Made by a program: the position numbers and the translations under genes. From Bacteroidota bacterium (GTDB lineage Bacteria > Bacteroidota > Bacteroidia > Bacteroidales > JAAYUG01), in NCBI GenBank assembly GCA_021812865.1, contig JAKAMP010000125.1:1-7430 (forward strand): a stretch of 7,430 nt of DNA. Direction: 5' to 3'. The notes under the pieces are model-generated. The model was given only the letters and a program-made list of their open reading frames with translations, did not search any database and had not been told where the DNA came from. Shown piece after piece: positions 1 through 6,840 of this stretch (within the stretch, counting starts at the first letter, position 1; the number at the start of each line of letters is the position of its first letter).

Positions 1-5
1 CGATC

Positions 6-14
6 TAATCAGGC
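6..14 (+). other. In-frame stop and probable one-base frameshift in the first gene
   Basis: The coding frame of the first gene meets TAA at 6-8, although protein-like sequence starts immediately after it and no start codon follows until 237. In the frame starting at base 1, the first codons read RSNQ. Re-reading or inserting one G at 12-13 joins this to the downstream frame as RSNQ-GSETQFGDFR, which reads naturally. This suggests one G lost from a GGG run, either a real mutation or an assembly error. Only four upstream codons are visible, so the joining point is a proposal. Confidence 0.5.
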
Positions 15-1424
15 AGTGAGACGCAGTTTGGCGATTTCAGGATCAGCTACAGGGACGACCTGGCTGAGTGGCTTTCTGCTGAGAAATTCTTCTATTCCAA
101 TAACACAGATTCGCGTCCGCCCGATGAATCACGACTCAGGGAAATTGCAGGATGCGGTTCCTCACCGCTGGTAGTATACAGCGGTACAGGAGCCTATTTC
201 CTCGATAAGCTCTCTGGCGGACTGTGGAGACTCGAGGTGATGCCCGATGCCTGGTGGATTGACGACCCATATGGACCTGTGAATCCGCATAAACAAAAGG
301 CAGCCGTGAACCATGCAATTGAACACATGAACATCTCTCTTCCTGACCTGGGTAAAGGATTCACCGCCACCCCGGTAAACAAGGGAAATACTTATTCCCC
401 TGTTGTGCGGAACGGGCAGTTCGACCTGATGCCGGGTGTATATCTGCTCAGACGAAACGATGTAAAGGATAAAAATGTAAGGAAAACTACTTACAAAAAC
501 ATTACTGTAGATGAATATGTTGCGCCTTCTTCAAATCTTCAAGGAACCGTTTTATGGAATCATACACCTGCCACTTGCATTGAAGGGAAACCCCTGCAAA
601 TGGAGTTTGAGGCTGCTTCCCCTTATGCCATAAAAAAGATCGAGGCATCCATGAATAATGGCAACCGATGGAAGACCGTGGAAATGCAAGATCAAGGCAA
701 CCATTGTTTTAACGTAAATATTCCTTCCGAATTACTTGGGAATGGCTTTCTGCAATATAAAGTGCTGGTGGAGACCGATCGCGACACCACGGTGTTTCCT
801 TCAGGCAGGAGAGGCAATCCATGGATCTGGGAAAATAAGGACAATATGGCATACAGCCTTTCCCTGCTTCCCCCGAATTCGCAGCTTATCTTATGGGATG
901 CCGGGAATGACTGGGAAACTTCCCTGAAAATCTGGAACCGGAATGTAACCCTGGTACCGGATTCGGCCGGAAATGCGCTTCTGAATGCCCGTATTGACCG
1001 CTGGCCCCATTCCGATCCGGATGATCAGAGCGACCGTCAGTATGCCTTCACATTCTATTTTGGAGATAAGATCAAAGGCCGCCGGGATGAACTGATACAG
1101 AAAAAGAAGATCGGCATTATGGCCATAAACAACCTGCAGACAGCGCAGCCGATGGAAGTTGGACTTATTGACGGGAACGGCAGGGCAATGGCAGGAGAAG
1201 TTGAAATAACTCAAAACCGGAATGTATTTACAATTCCGCTTGAATCATTCAGGCCTGCGCCGTACCTGGTCATTCCAAGAGCGTTTCCCGATTTTCTGCC
1301 CTATAAGATTTTGCCGGACGGACAGAAGTTCGATTGGTCTTCAGCAGAAATCCTGCAGGTAGTGATTAAACCTGGAAAACAGGAAAGCGCTGATCTGGAA
1401 ATTAAAAAAATATGGCTGGAATAA
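9..1424 (+). CDS. C-terminal part of a large secreted carbohydrate-active protein (probable glycoside hydrolase), 5' end broken
   Basis: The open frame runs from codon 9-11 to TAA at 1422-1424, 471 codons. It has no ATG, GTG or TTG before GTG 237 and ATG 240, yet codons 9-236 read as ordinary folded protein (for example GTGAYFLDKL and LWRLEVMPDAWW, the latter spanning the first possible starts). The gene therefore truly begins upstream and is truncated. Visible parts: the end of a probable catalytic domain up to about base 455; a beta-sandwich at about 546-855 with features common in Bacteroidota glycosidases (HTP near its start, a conserved-looking IPSELLGNGFLQYKV strand pair, then FPSG and PWIWE); and a C-terminal beta-rich domain at about 858-1421 starting near LILWDAGNDWE and ending in alternating strands (VVIKPG, DLEIKKIWLE), like a carbohydrate-binding jelly roll. 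The protein resembles large Bacteroidota proteins annotated only as membrane or secreted protein. No catalytic residues can be assigned. The glycosidase role is inferred from domain style and from the neighbouring GH2, susC and susD genes. A caller limited to start codons would begin it at 237 or 240. Confidence 0.72.
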   Translation, partial: SGSETQFGDFRISYRDDLAEWLSAEKFFYSNNTDSRPPDESRLREIAGCGSSPLVVYSGTGAYFLDKLSGGLWRLEVMPDAWWIDDPYGPVNPHKQKAAVNHAIEHMNISLPDLGKGFTATPVNKGNTYSPVVRNGQFDLMPGVYLLRRNDVKDKNVRKTTYKNITVDEYVAPSSNLQGTVLWNHTPATCIEGKPLQMEFEAASPYAIKKIEASMNNGNRWKTVEMQDQGNHCFNVNIPSELLGNGFLQYKVLVETDRDTTVFPSGRRGNPWIWENKDNMAYSLSLLPPNSQLILWDAGNDWETSLKIWNRNVTLVPDSAGNALLNARIDRWPHSDPDDQSDRQYAFTFYFGDKIKGRRDELIQKKKIGIMAINNLQTAQPMEVGLIDGNGRAMAGEVEITQNRNVFTIPLESFRPAPYLVIPRAFPDFLPYKILPDGQKFDWSSAEILQVVIKPGKQESADLEIKKIWLE

Positions 1425-1440
1425 CTTGCAACATATGAAA

Positions 1441-1473
1441 CATTGTTATCGAGTTGAGCGAAAATTAACAATG
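1441..1473. repeat. 8-bp perfect inverted repeat in the junction before the GH2 gene
   Basis: CATTGTTA at 1441-1448 is the exact reverse complement of TAACAATG at 1466-1473, separated by 17 bases. It lies in the 68-bp gap between the first gene and the GH2 start and ends 19 bases before the ATG. There is no T-run after it, so it does not look like an intrinsic terminator. It could be an operator half-site pair or a weak hairpin in the leader. Repeats of this size also occur by chance a few times per window, so any function is unproven. Confidence 0.35.
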
Positions 1474-1492
1474 ACACCGACTAACAGTACCT

Positions 1493-3826
1493 ATGAATAA
1501 AATAATGACCCACACCGTAATTTCCATAATTTTTTACCTTGGCTGGACAGGCCTGGCAGGATGCCATCATGCGGTTCCTGTTCCCCAGGATGAATTGTTC
1601 AACCAGGACTGGAAGTTTTACAGAAGCAGCGATACGGCAGTATTCCCTCCCTTTTCGGCTGAATGGGTGCAGGTTGTCCTGCCACATACGGCGCATCTTG
1701 AGCCTCTTACCGTTACCCACCAGTGGCAGGGCATTTGTTTTTACAAAAAGAGCTTCTCCACGGGAAGGAGTCTGGAAAACAAAAGCATCTCCCTTCAGTT
1801 TGACGGAGCGATGAATGTGGCCGATGTATGGGTAAACGGGAAGAAGATGATCCATCACCTGGGTGGGTATCTGCCCTTTGTGATCAGGCTGGACAGTGTA
1901 CTTCGCTTTGATACCCTGAACACTGTTCTTGTTAGGCTGGACAACCGTGACAACCCGATAACCGGCCCGAAGCCATTGAAAATCCTGGATTTCAATATGT
2001 ACGGTGGGTTATACCGGGATGTACACCTGATTGTGAAGGACAGGATTCATATAAGCAATTCGGTTCAGGCCAATGCGATTGCCGGCGGCGGGGTGTTCTA
2101 TGCCACCACGTCGGCCAGTCCTGAGCAGTCCGGTTTTGTGATCAAAACACAGGTACAGAATGAAACAGGCAGTGCGGTTAGGATCAGCATGGTTCAGCAG
2201 CTTTATGATGCACATGGAAAGCTTGTTGTCAGCCTGAAATTAGATTCTGCCATGGTGAGCGGGCAAGGCTCAACGGAACTGACACAGACTGGAACCATTG
2301 CTCATCCAAATCTCTGGTCGCCATCCACACCCTATTTATATACCCTACAGACGAATTTATATGTCAACGGCCAACTTACCGATAACCAGTCCACCCGGGT
2401 TGGCATCTGCTCCATCCGTATCAGCCCGGAAGGCATTTGGCTGAATGGTGAAAAGACCTTTCTGACGGGAGTAAACCGGCACCAGGAATATCCCTACGTT
2501 GGCTATGCCCTGAGCGATGCCGATCAATACCGTGACGCATACCGGATCAAGCAGGCGGGGTTCGATTTTGTGCGCTGTTCGCACTATCCCGTTTCTCCCG
2601 CATTCCTGGATGCGTGCGATGAGCTGGGCATCATGGTGCTGGATGCTATATTAGGCTGGCAGTATTTTGGCGGTGAGGAATTTGAGAGGCTGGCGCTGCA
2701 ATCGGGCCGGGAATTGATACGCCGTGACCGCAACCATCCCTGTGTGCTTGCCTGGGAATTATCGATCAATGAGACGGATATGCCCAGGTCGTTCACTGAC
2801 AGCGCGAATAATATCGTCCATGAGGAATTTCCATACAGCAGCTGCTATTCCGCGGGATGGATGCGGCAATCTTATAATATTTACATTGAGGCCCGACAAC
2901 ATCGCAAGGGATTGTACCCTGAGAAACCTCTGCTGGTGAGTGAGTATGGCGATTGGGAATACTTTGCCCAGAATGCCGGTTTCAGGCAGGAGGACTGGAA
3001 AAATCTGCTGCCGGAAGAACGCAACAGCCGACAGCCTCGTTTTTCAGGTGAAAAGAGGATGCTGCAACAGGCTCTGAACATACAGGAAGCGCACAACGAT
3101 AACCTATCAACTCCCGCCTTTGCCGATGCATACTGGGTAATGTTCGATTACAACCGCGGTATGGCCCATGAACAGGAATATTCCGGAGTGATGGATATTT
3201 TCAGACTGCCGAAATTCAGCTATTACTTCTTCAAAAGCCAACGCAGCTATTCTGCCAGGGATACGTTTTCCACACCGATGGTATATATCGCTTCCTACTG
3301 GCAACCCAGAGTCAGTAAAAATGTAAGGGTTTTCAGCAATTGCCAGGAAGTGGAACTGTTTGTGGACGGGAAATCAGCTGGCAGACAAAAACCCGATCAG
3401 AACAAGATGAGCATCAACCTGAATCATCCGCCCTTCACCTTCCATGTAACCTGCGAAAAGCCGGAGATTCTGAAAGCCATCGGGTATATCGACGGGAAAG
3501 CAGCGGCTGAATATATTTTGAGGACTGCAGGGGCGCCTGACCGTCTTTCCCTTATGACGGATATCTGCGGAAAAGCTACAGGAAAAAATGATCTCATCTT
3601 TATCTATGCAAGGATACTTGACCGGAACAATACTCTTGTTTTACAGGACAGCAGCGAAGTGAGTTTTAAGGTTGAAGGAGCCAGCATAACAGGACCATCA
3701 ACGATTAAAGCCCAGGCAGGGATTGGTACAATCCTGATCAGAACCAGCCCTGAACCATCATGGATACGTATTTCGGCAACCTCCCGGGGAATAAAAGCAG
3801 ATTCATTGAGCATCCATATTCAATAA
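1493..3826 (+). CDS. GH2 family glycosidase lipoprotein (beta-galactosidase/beta-glucuronidase-like)
   Basis: This 777-residue retaining exo-glycosidase is predicted to release a terminal beta-linked sugar; whether galactose, glucuronic acid or another sugar cannot be read from sequence. ATG 1493 is chosen because it gives MNK, a hydrophobic stretch and a lipobox LAGC, with lipidation at Cys24; ATG 1505 is an alternative. Domains: N-terminal sugar-binding jelly roll, about 33-185 (DGAMNVADVWVNG at 104-116); immunoglobulin-like domain, about 190-305; TIM barrel, about 314-585, with GVNRHQ at 326-331, RCSHYP at 361-366, likely acid/base Glu427 in WELSINET and likely nucleophile Glu484 in VSEYGDWEY; SGVMDIF at 564-570; then two beta-sandwich domains, about 590-675 and 676-777, as in the longer Bacteroidota GH2 proteins. 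Residues after Cys24 are HHAVP, without the acidic surface-export signal known in this phylum, so a periplasmic location is more likely. It lies 68 bp after the first gene and 29 bp before susC, probably in one operon. Confidence 0.93.
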   Translation: MNKIMTHTVISIIFYLGWTGLAGCHHAVPVPQDELFNQDWKFYRSSDTAVFPPFSAEWVQVVLPHTAHLEPLTVTHQWQGICFYKKSFSTGRSLENKSISLQFDGAMNVADVWVNGKKMIHHLGGYLPFVIRLDSVLRFDTLNTVLVRLDNRDNPITGPKPLKILDFNMYGGLYRDVHLIVKDRIHISNSVQANAIAGGGVFYATTSASPEQSGFVIKTQVQNETGSAVRISMVQQLYDAHGKLVVSLKLDSAMVSGQGSTELTQTGTIAHPNLWSPSTPYLYTLQTNLYVNGQLTDNQSTRVGICSIRISPEGIWLNGEKTFLTGVNRHQEYPYVGYALSDADQYRDAYRIKQAGFDFVRCSHYPVSPAFLDACDELGIMVLDAILGWQYFGGEEFERLALQSGRELIRRDRNHPCVLAWELSINETDMPRSFTDSANNIVHEEFPYSSCYSAGWMRQSYNIYIEARQHRKGLYPEKPLLVSEYGDWEYFAQNAGFRQEDWKNLLPEERNSRQPRFSGEKRMLQQALNIQEAHNDNLSTPAFADAYWVMFDYNRGMAHEQEYSGVMDIFRLPKFSYYFFKSQRSYSARDTFSTPMVYIASYWQPRVSKNVRVFSNCQEVELFVDGKSAGRQKPDQNKMSINLNHPPFTFHVTCEKPEILKAIGYIDGKAAAEYILRTAGAPDRLSLMTDICGKATGKNDLIFIYARILDRNNTLVLQDSSEVSFKVEGASITGPSTIKAQAGIGTILIRTSPEPSWIRISATSRGIKADSLSIHIQ

Positions 3827-3857
3827 CTATAAATAAATTACTAACTATACCAACTAT
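3824..3857 (+). repeat. AACTAT direct repeats in the leader of the susC-like gene
   Basis: AACTAT occurs at 3825-3830, 3843-3848 and 3852-3857; the first two are part of the longer match TAACTATA (3824-3831 and 3842-3849). The starts are 18 and 9 bases apart. The first copy overlaps the GH2 stop codon and the last overlaps the ATG of the transporter gene. The 29-bp spacer is very A/T-rich and has no Shine-Dalgarno sequence, and no TAnnTTTG-type Bacteroides -7 box is visible. This favours read-through transcription from upstream. The repeats may be only low-complexity leader sequence. Confidence 0.35.
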
Positions 3858-6822
3858 GAAATGGAAAACTTCTGAATTTCGAGTGTACACAATATGCATC
3901 ATATTGTGTCTTACACTATTTGAATGGACTACAGTTTTTGCCCAGCAGGCAAGGGAAAGAACTGTTACAGGAAAGACAACCGATGAGAATAACCAGCCTC
4001 TGACGGGGGTTACCATTCTCGTTGAAGGGACCACTATTGGCACGGTTTCAGGCGCCGATGGCGGATTCTCTATAAGGGTACCCGGGGATAAAAACGAACT
4101 GCGTTTTTCTTTTGTCGGATATGAAAACGCGGTGCTTCGTGTACCGGAAAATAATATTCTCGATGTTCAGATGAAACCCAGTGCGCAGAGTCTCCAGGAG
4201 GTCGTAGTGATCGGCTATGGAACGCAGCGTAAGGGTGATCTAACCGGCGCCATTTCAAACGTCACCACGGAAGATTTCAACAAAGGCATTATCAGTTCGC
4301 CTGCACAGCTTATCAATGGTAAGATTTCGGGTGTGCAGATCATGTCGACGAGCGGATCACCCAATGCAGGCAATACCATTCGCATACGTGGAGGCGCTTC
4401 TCTGAATGCCAGCAACGATCCGTTGATCATTCTGGATGGAGTGCCTCTGGAAGACGGAGGAATCAGCGGCAACAGCAACAACTTTCTAAGCCTGATCAAT
4501 CCAAACGACATTGAAAGCATAACCGTACTGAAAGATGCCTCGGCAACAGCCATTTATGGATCGCGGGCTTCCAATGGTGTAATCATCATCACGACCAAAA
4601 AAGCTAAAGATGGCAAATTCAATGTAAATTTCATCACTACCAATTCCCTGCAGGTGAAAACGAAACTGGCCGATATGCTCTCCATTTCCGAATTCAGGAA
4701 TATGGTGAACACACAGGGTTCGGCTGCACAGAAAGCCTTGCTGGGGAATGCAAATACAAACTGGAATGACGAGATTTTTCACCCGGCCTATGGTACCGAT
4801 AACAACCTGAGCCTGTCGGGCAAGCTGCTGAAGGTTCCTTATCGCCTGTCGCTGGGGTATTATAACCAGGACGGGATTGTCAAAACCGATAATTCGAAAC
4901 GCTACACTGGGAACCTTTATGTGTCGCCGTCTTTTTTCGATGATCACCTGAAACTTTCAGCGGGATTGAAAGGAGCGCTGAACAAGAACAGGTTCAACAA
5001 CGGAGTTGCCATCTGGGGTGGAGCAACCTACAATCCTACCCTTCCGGTATATTCCGGATCCAGCGAATTAGGAGGTTACACGGAAGCTATCGATGGAACA
5101 GGGATTCCCGTGACCTCGGCCGTGCTGAATCCTCTCGGAGCGCTCAATCAGTATCATTCAACGAGCGATGTGAACAGGGTGATCGGTAATGTTGACCTGG
5201 ACTACAAAGTGCATTTCCTCCCTGAACTTCAATTCCATGCCACCGTAGGATATGATTATGCTGAAGGTAAAGGATCCGTGTATGTTCCAGAAACGGCCGC
5301 CCAGTATTATCTTACCGGAGGAAGGGATTATGGCTACGGGCCGCAGAAATTGGAGAACAAACTGCTGAGTACCTATCTCAATTATCATAAAGATCTTCTT
5401 TCGATTAAGAGCACCATCGATGCAACGGTGGGTTACGACTACCAGTACTGGAAAAGCACCACTCCTGCTTTTGAAGAACTGAATGTTGCAGGTAATGTAC
5501 AGAGTTCTTCTGCTGCCACTGATCAGCGACACGTGTTGATTTCGTATTATGGCCGTCTGAATTATTCATTTAACTCACGCTATATGTTGACCACCACATT
5601 CAGACGTGACGGCACTTCCCGCTTCAGCCCAAGCAACCGCTGGGGTACCTTCCCTTCCGTAGCCCTTGCATGGAGGATATCGGAAGAATCGTTCATGAAA
5701 AATTTTAAAAGCCTGAGCAATCTGAAACTCAGGGCCAGTTACGGCGTTACGGGTCAGCAAGACGGGATAGGCAATTACAATTATATCCCGGTGTATACCC
5801 TTAGCCAGACCGGCGCACAGTACATCTTTGGATCGGATATAATCAACACCTACCGCCCGGAAGCTTATGTGGCAGACCTGAAATGGGAAACAACCAAAGC
5901 ATATAACCTTGGGCTTGATTTTGGCTTTTTCAAAGACAAGTTTTCAGGATCACTGGAATATTACTCACGGAAGACCGAAGACCTGCTAGCCACCGTTCCG
6001 TCACCTGCAGGCACCAACTTCGAGAAGACAATCCTTACCAACGTGGGGAATGTGGACAGCAAGGGATATGAGCTGACCCTGAATTTCACCCCGGTAAACA
6101 ACAACGACTGGACCTGGAATCTCAGTTTGAATGCCAGCTGGCAGAAACAGAAGATCATGAATCTGTCCATTATCAAGGGATCGGCGATCACAAACACTTC
6201 CGTAGGTCCTACCATCGACAGCTATTACTTCCAGGTTCTGACCCAGGGATATGCTCCATACATGTTTTATGTATACCACCAGTTATACGATGGAAACAAC
6301 CATCCCATAGAAGGTGCGTATGCAGACCTGGACGGCAACCACGAAATCAACTCGGCCGATCTTTACCGCTATCATTCGCCTGCTCCTGATTATATATACG
6401 GTTTCAGCACTTCGGTGAGATATAAAAACTGGAACCTGAGCACCAACCTGCGGGCCAACATCGGTAACTACGTGTATAACGGTATGTCGATGAACACAGG
6501 AGCATTTGGAACGATGTCGTACAACTCCTACCAGCTCAACAACCTCAACCGGAGTTATCTAAAAACCGGATTCCAGAGCCGGCAGTATCTTTCGGATTAT
6601 TACGTTGAGAATGCCTCGTTCCTGAAGATGGATAACTTAGTGCTGGACTACAACTTCGGGAAGATTTTTAAGGATTGCGACCTGAAGGTTACTGGCATGA
6701 TCCAGAACGTATTCACCATCACAAAATATACCGGGGTCGATCCTGAAGTGCCTGCAGGCATGGATAATTCGTTCTATCCCCGGCCAAGGGTGTATTCTTT
6801 AAGTCTTGGCCTTCAGTTTTAA
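3856..6822 (+). CDS. susC-like: SusC/RagA family TonB-linked outer-membrane transporter
   Basis: This 988-residue outer-membrane barrel imports glycan fragments using TonB/ExbBD energy and works with the SusD-type lipoprotein encoded 18 bp downstream. ATG 3856 is chosen: it directly precedes a signal peptide (MKWK, hydrophobic 10-22, likely cleavage after VFA29). The earlier in-frame ATG at 3760 would overlap the GH2 gene and bury that signal. Domains: carboxypeptidase-regulatory-like beta-sandwich, about 36-107; TonB-box region EVVVIGYG, 115-122; plug, about 125-247, with the SusC signatures NDPLIILDGVPL (187-198) and DIESITVLKDASATAIYGSR (218-237); then a beta-barrel ending YSLSLGLQF, with the terminal aromatic residue typical of barrel-assembly signals. 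A calcium-loop-like segment DLDGNHEINSAD lies at 824-835. No N-terminal signalling extension is present between signal peptide and first domain, so coupling to an anti-sigma factor is unlikely. Length is normal for the family, with no sign of truncation. Confidence 0.97.
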   Translation: MKWKTSEFRVYTICIILCLTLFEWTTVFAQQARERTVTGKTTDENNQPLTGVTILVEGTTIGTVSGADGGFSIRVPGDKNELRFSFVGYENAVLRVPENNILDVQMKPSAQSLQEVVVIGYGTQRKGDLTGAISNVTTEDFNKGIISSPAQLINGKISGVQIMSTSGSPNAGNTIRIRGGASLNASNDPLIILDGVPLEDGGISGNSNNFLSLINPNDIESITVLKDASATAIYGSRASNGVIIITTKKAKDGKFNVNFITTNSLQVKTKLADMLSISEFRNMVNTQGSAAQKALLGNANTNWNDEIFHPAYGTDNNLSLSGKLLKVPYRLSLGYYNQDGIVKTDNSKRYTGNLYVSPSFFDDHLKLSAGLKGALNKNRFNNGVAIWGGATYNPTLPVYSGSSELGGYTEAIDGTGIPVTSAVLNPLGALNQYHSTSDVNRVIGNVDLDYKVHFLPELQFHATVGYDYAEGKGSVYVPETAAQYYLTGGRDYGYGPQKLENKLLSTYLNYHKDLLSIKSTIDATVGYDYQYWKSTTPAFEELNVAGNVQSSSAATDQRHVLISYYGRLNYSFNSRYMLTTTFRRDGTSRFSPSNRWGTFPSVALAWRISEESFMKNFKSLSNLKLRASYGVTGQQDGIGNYNYIPVYTLSQTGAQYIFGSDIINTYRPEAYVADLKWETTKAYNLGLDFGFFKDKFSGSLEYYSRKTEDLLATVPSPAGTNFEKTILTNVGNVDSKGYELTLNFTPVNNNDWTWNLSLNASWQKQKIMNLSIIKGSAITNTSVGPTIDSYYFQVLTQGYAPYMFYVYHQLYDGNNHPIEGAYADLDGNHEINSADLYRYHSPAPDYIYGFSTSVRYKNWNLSTNLRANIGNYVYNGMSMNTGAFGTMSYNSYQLNNLNRSYLKTGFQSRQYLSDYYVENASFLKMDNLVLDYNFGKIFKDCDLKVTGMIQNVFTITKYTGVDPEVPAGMDNSFYPRPRVYSLSLGLQF
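6782..6811 (+). repeat. 7-bp GC-rich inverted repeat at the 3' end of the susC-like gene
   Basis: GGCCAAG (6782-6788) and CTTGGCC (6805-6811) are perfect reverse complements around a 16-base loop, inside the last codons of the transporter gene. TTTT follows at 6817-6820. The transcript could form a modest hairpin just before the stop codon, possibly affecting mRNA decay or the ratio of transporter to lipoprotein. The large loop and short T-run make a strong terminator unlikely. Coding constraint or chance could also explain it. Confidence 0.3.
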
Positions 6823-6831
6823 CCCTAAAAC
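6816..6831 (+). repeat. Small A/T-rich inverted repeat over the susC stop codon
   Basis: GTTTTA (6816-6821) and TAAAAC (6826-6831) are perfect complements with a 4-base loop, spanning the TAA stop at 6820-6822. The stem is weak. It overlaps a direct repeat, CTAAAA at 6825-6830 and again at 6835-6840, that abuts the next ATG. This A-rich leader probably serves translation initiation of the susD-like gene in place of a Shine-Dalgarno sequence. Confidence 0.3.
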
Positions 6832-6840
6832 GATCTAAAA

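Noticed and set aside
1..30. Programmed -1 frameshift at the 5' break of the first gene
   Set aside because: The site around CAGGCA has no X-XXY-YYZ slippery heptamer, and this kind of gene is not known to use recoding; mutation or sequence error is simpler.
1435..1500. Small 21-codon ORF (MKHCYRVERK...) in the gap before the GH2 gene
   Set aside because: It overlaps the GH2 start, has no recognisable motif or start signal, and is short enough to be chance.
3760..3855. Upstream ATG extending the susC-like protein by 32 residues
   Set aside because: It overlaps the GH2 coding end by 67 bases and would place non-signal residues before a clear signal peptide starting at 3856.
3827..3855. Bacteroides-type promoter directly before the susC-like gene
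   Set aside because: No TAnnTTTG -7 element with a TTTG -33 partner is visible in the short spacer or in the end of the GH2 gene.
4486..4947. Antisense 153-codon ORF inside the susC-like gene, and other antisense ORFs (for example 891-1214, 1481-1858, 5158-5532)
   Set aside because: They lie opposite clearly coding sequence with family motifs, have no domain features of their own and are typical shadow frames.
6782..6820. Intrinsic terminator after the susC-like gene
   Set aside because: The stem is only 7 bp with a 16-base loop, the T-run is four bases and does not directly follow the stem, and susD starts 18 bp after the susC stop.
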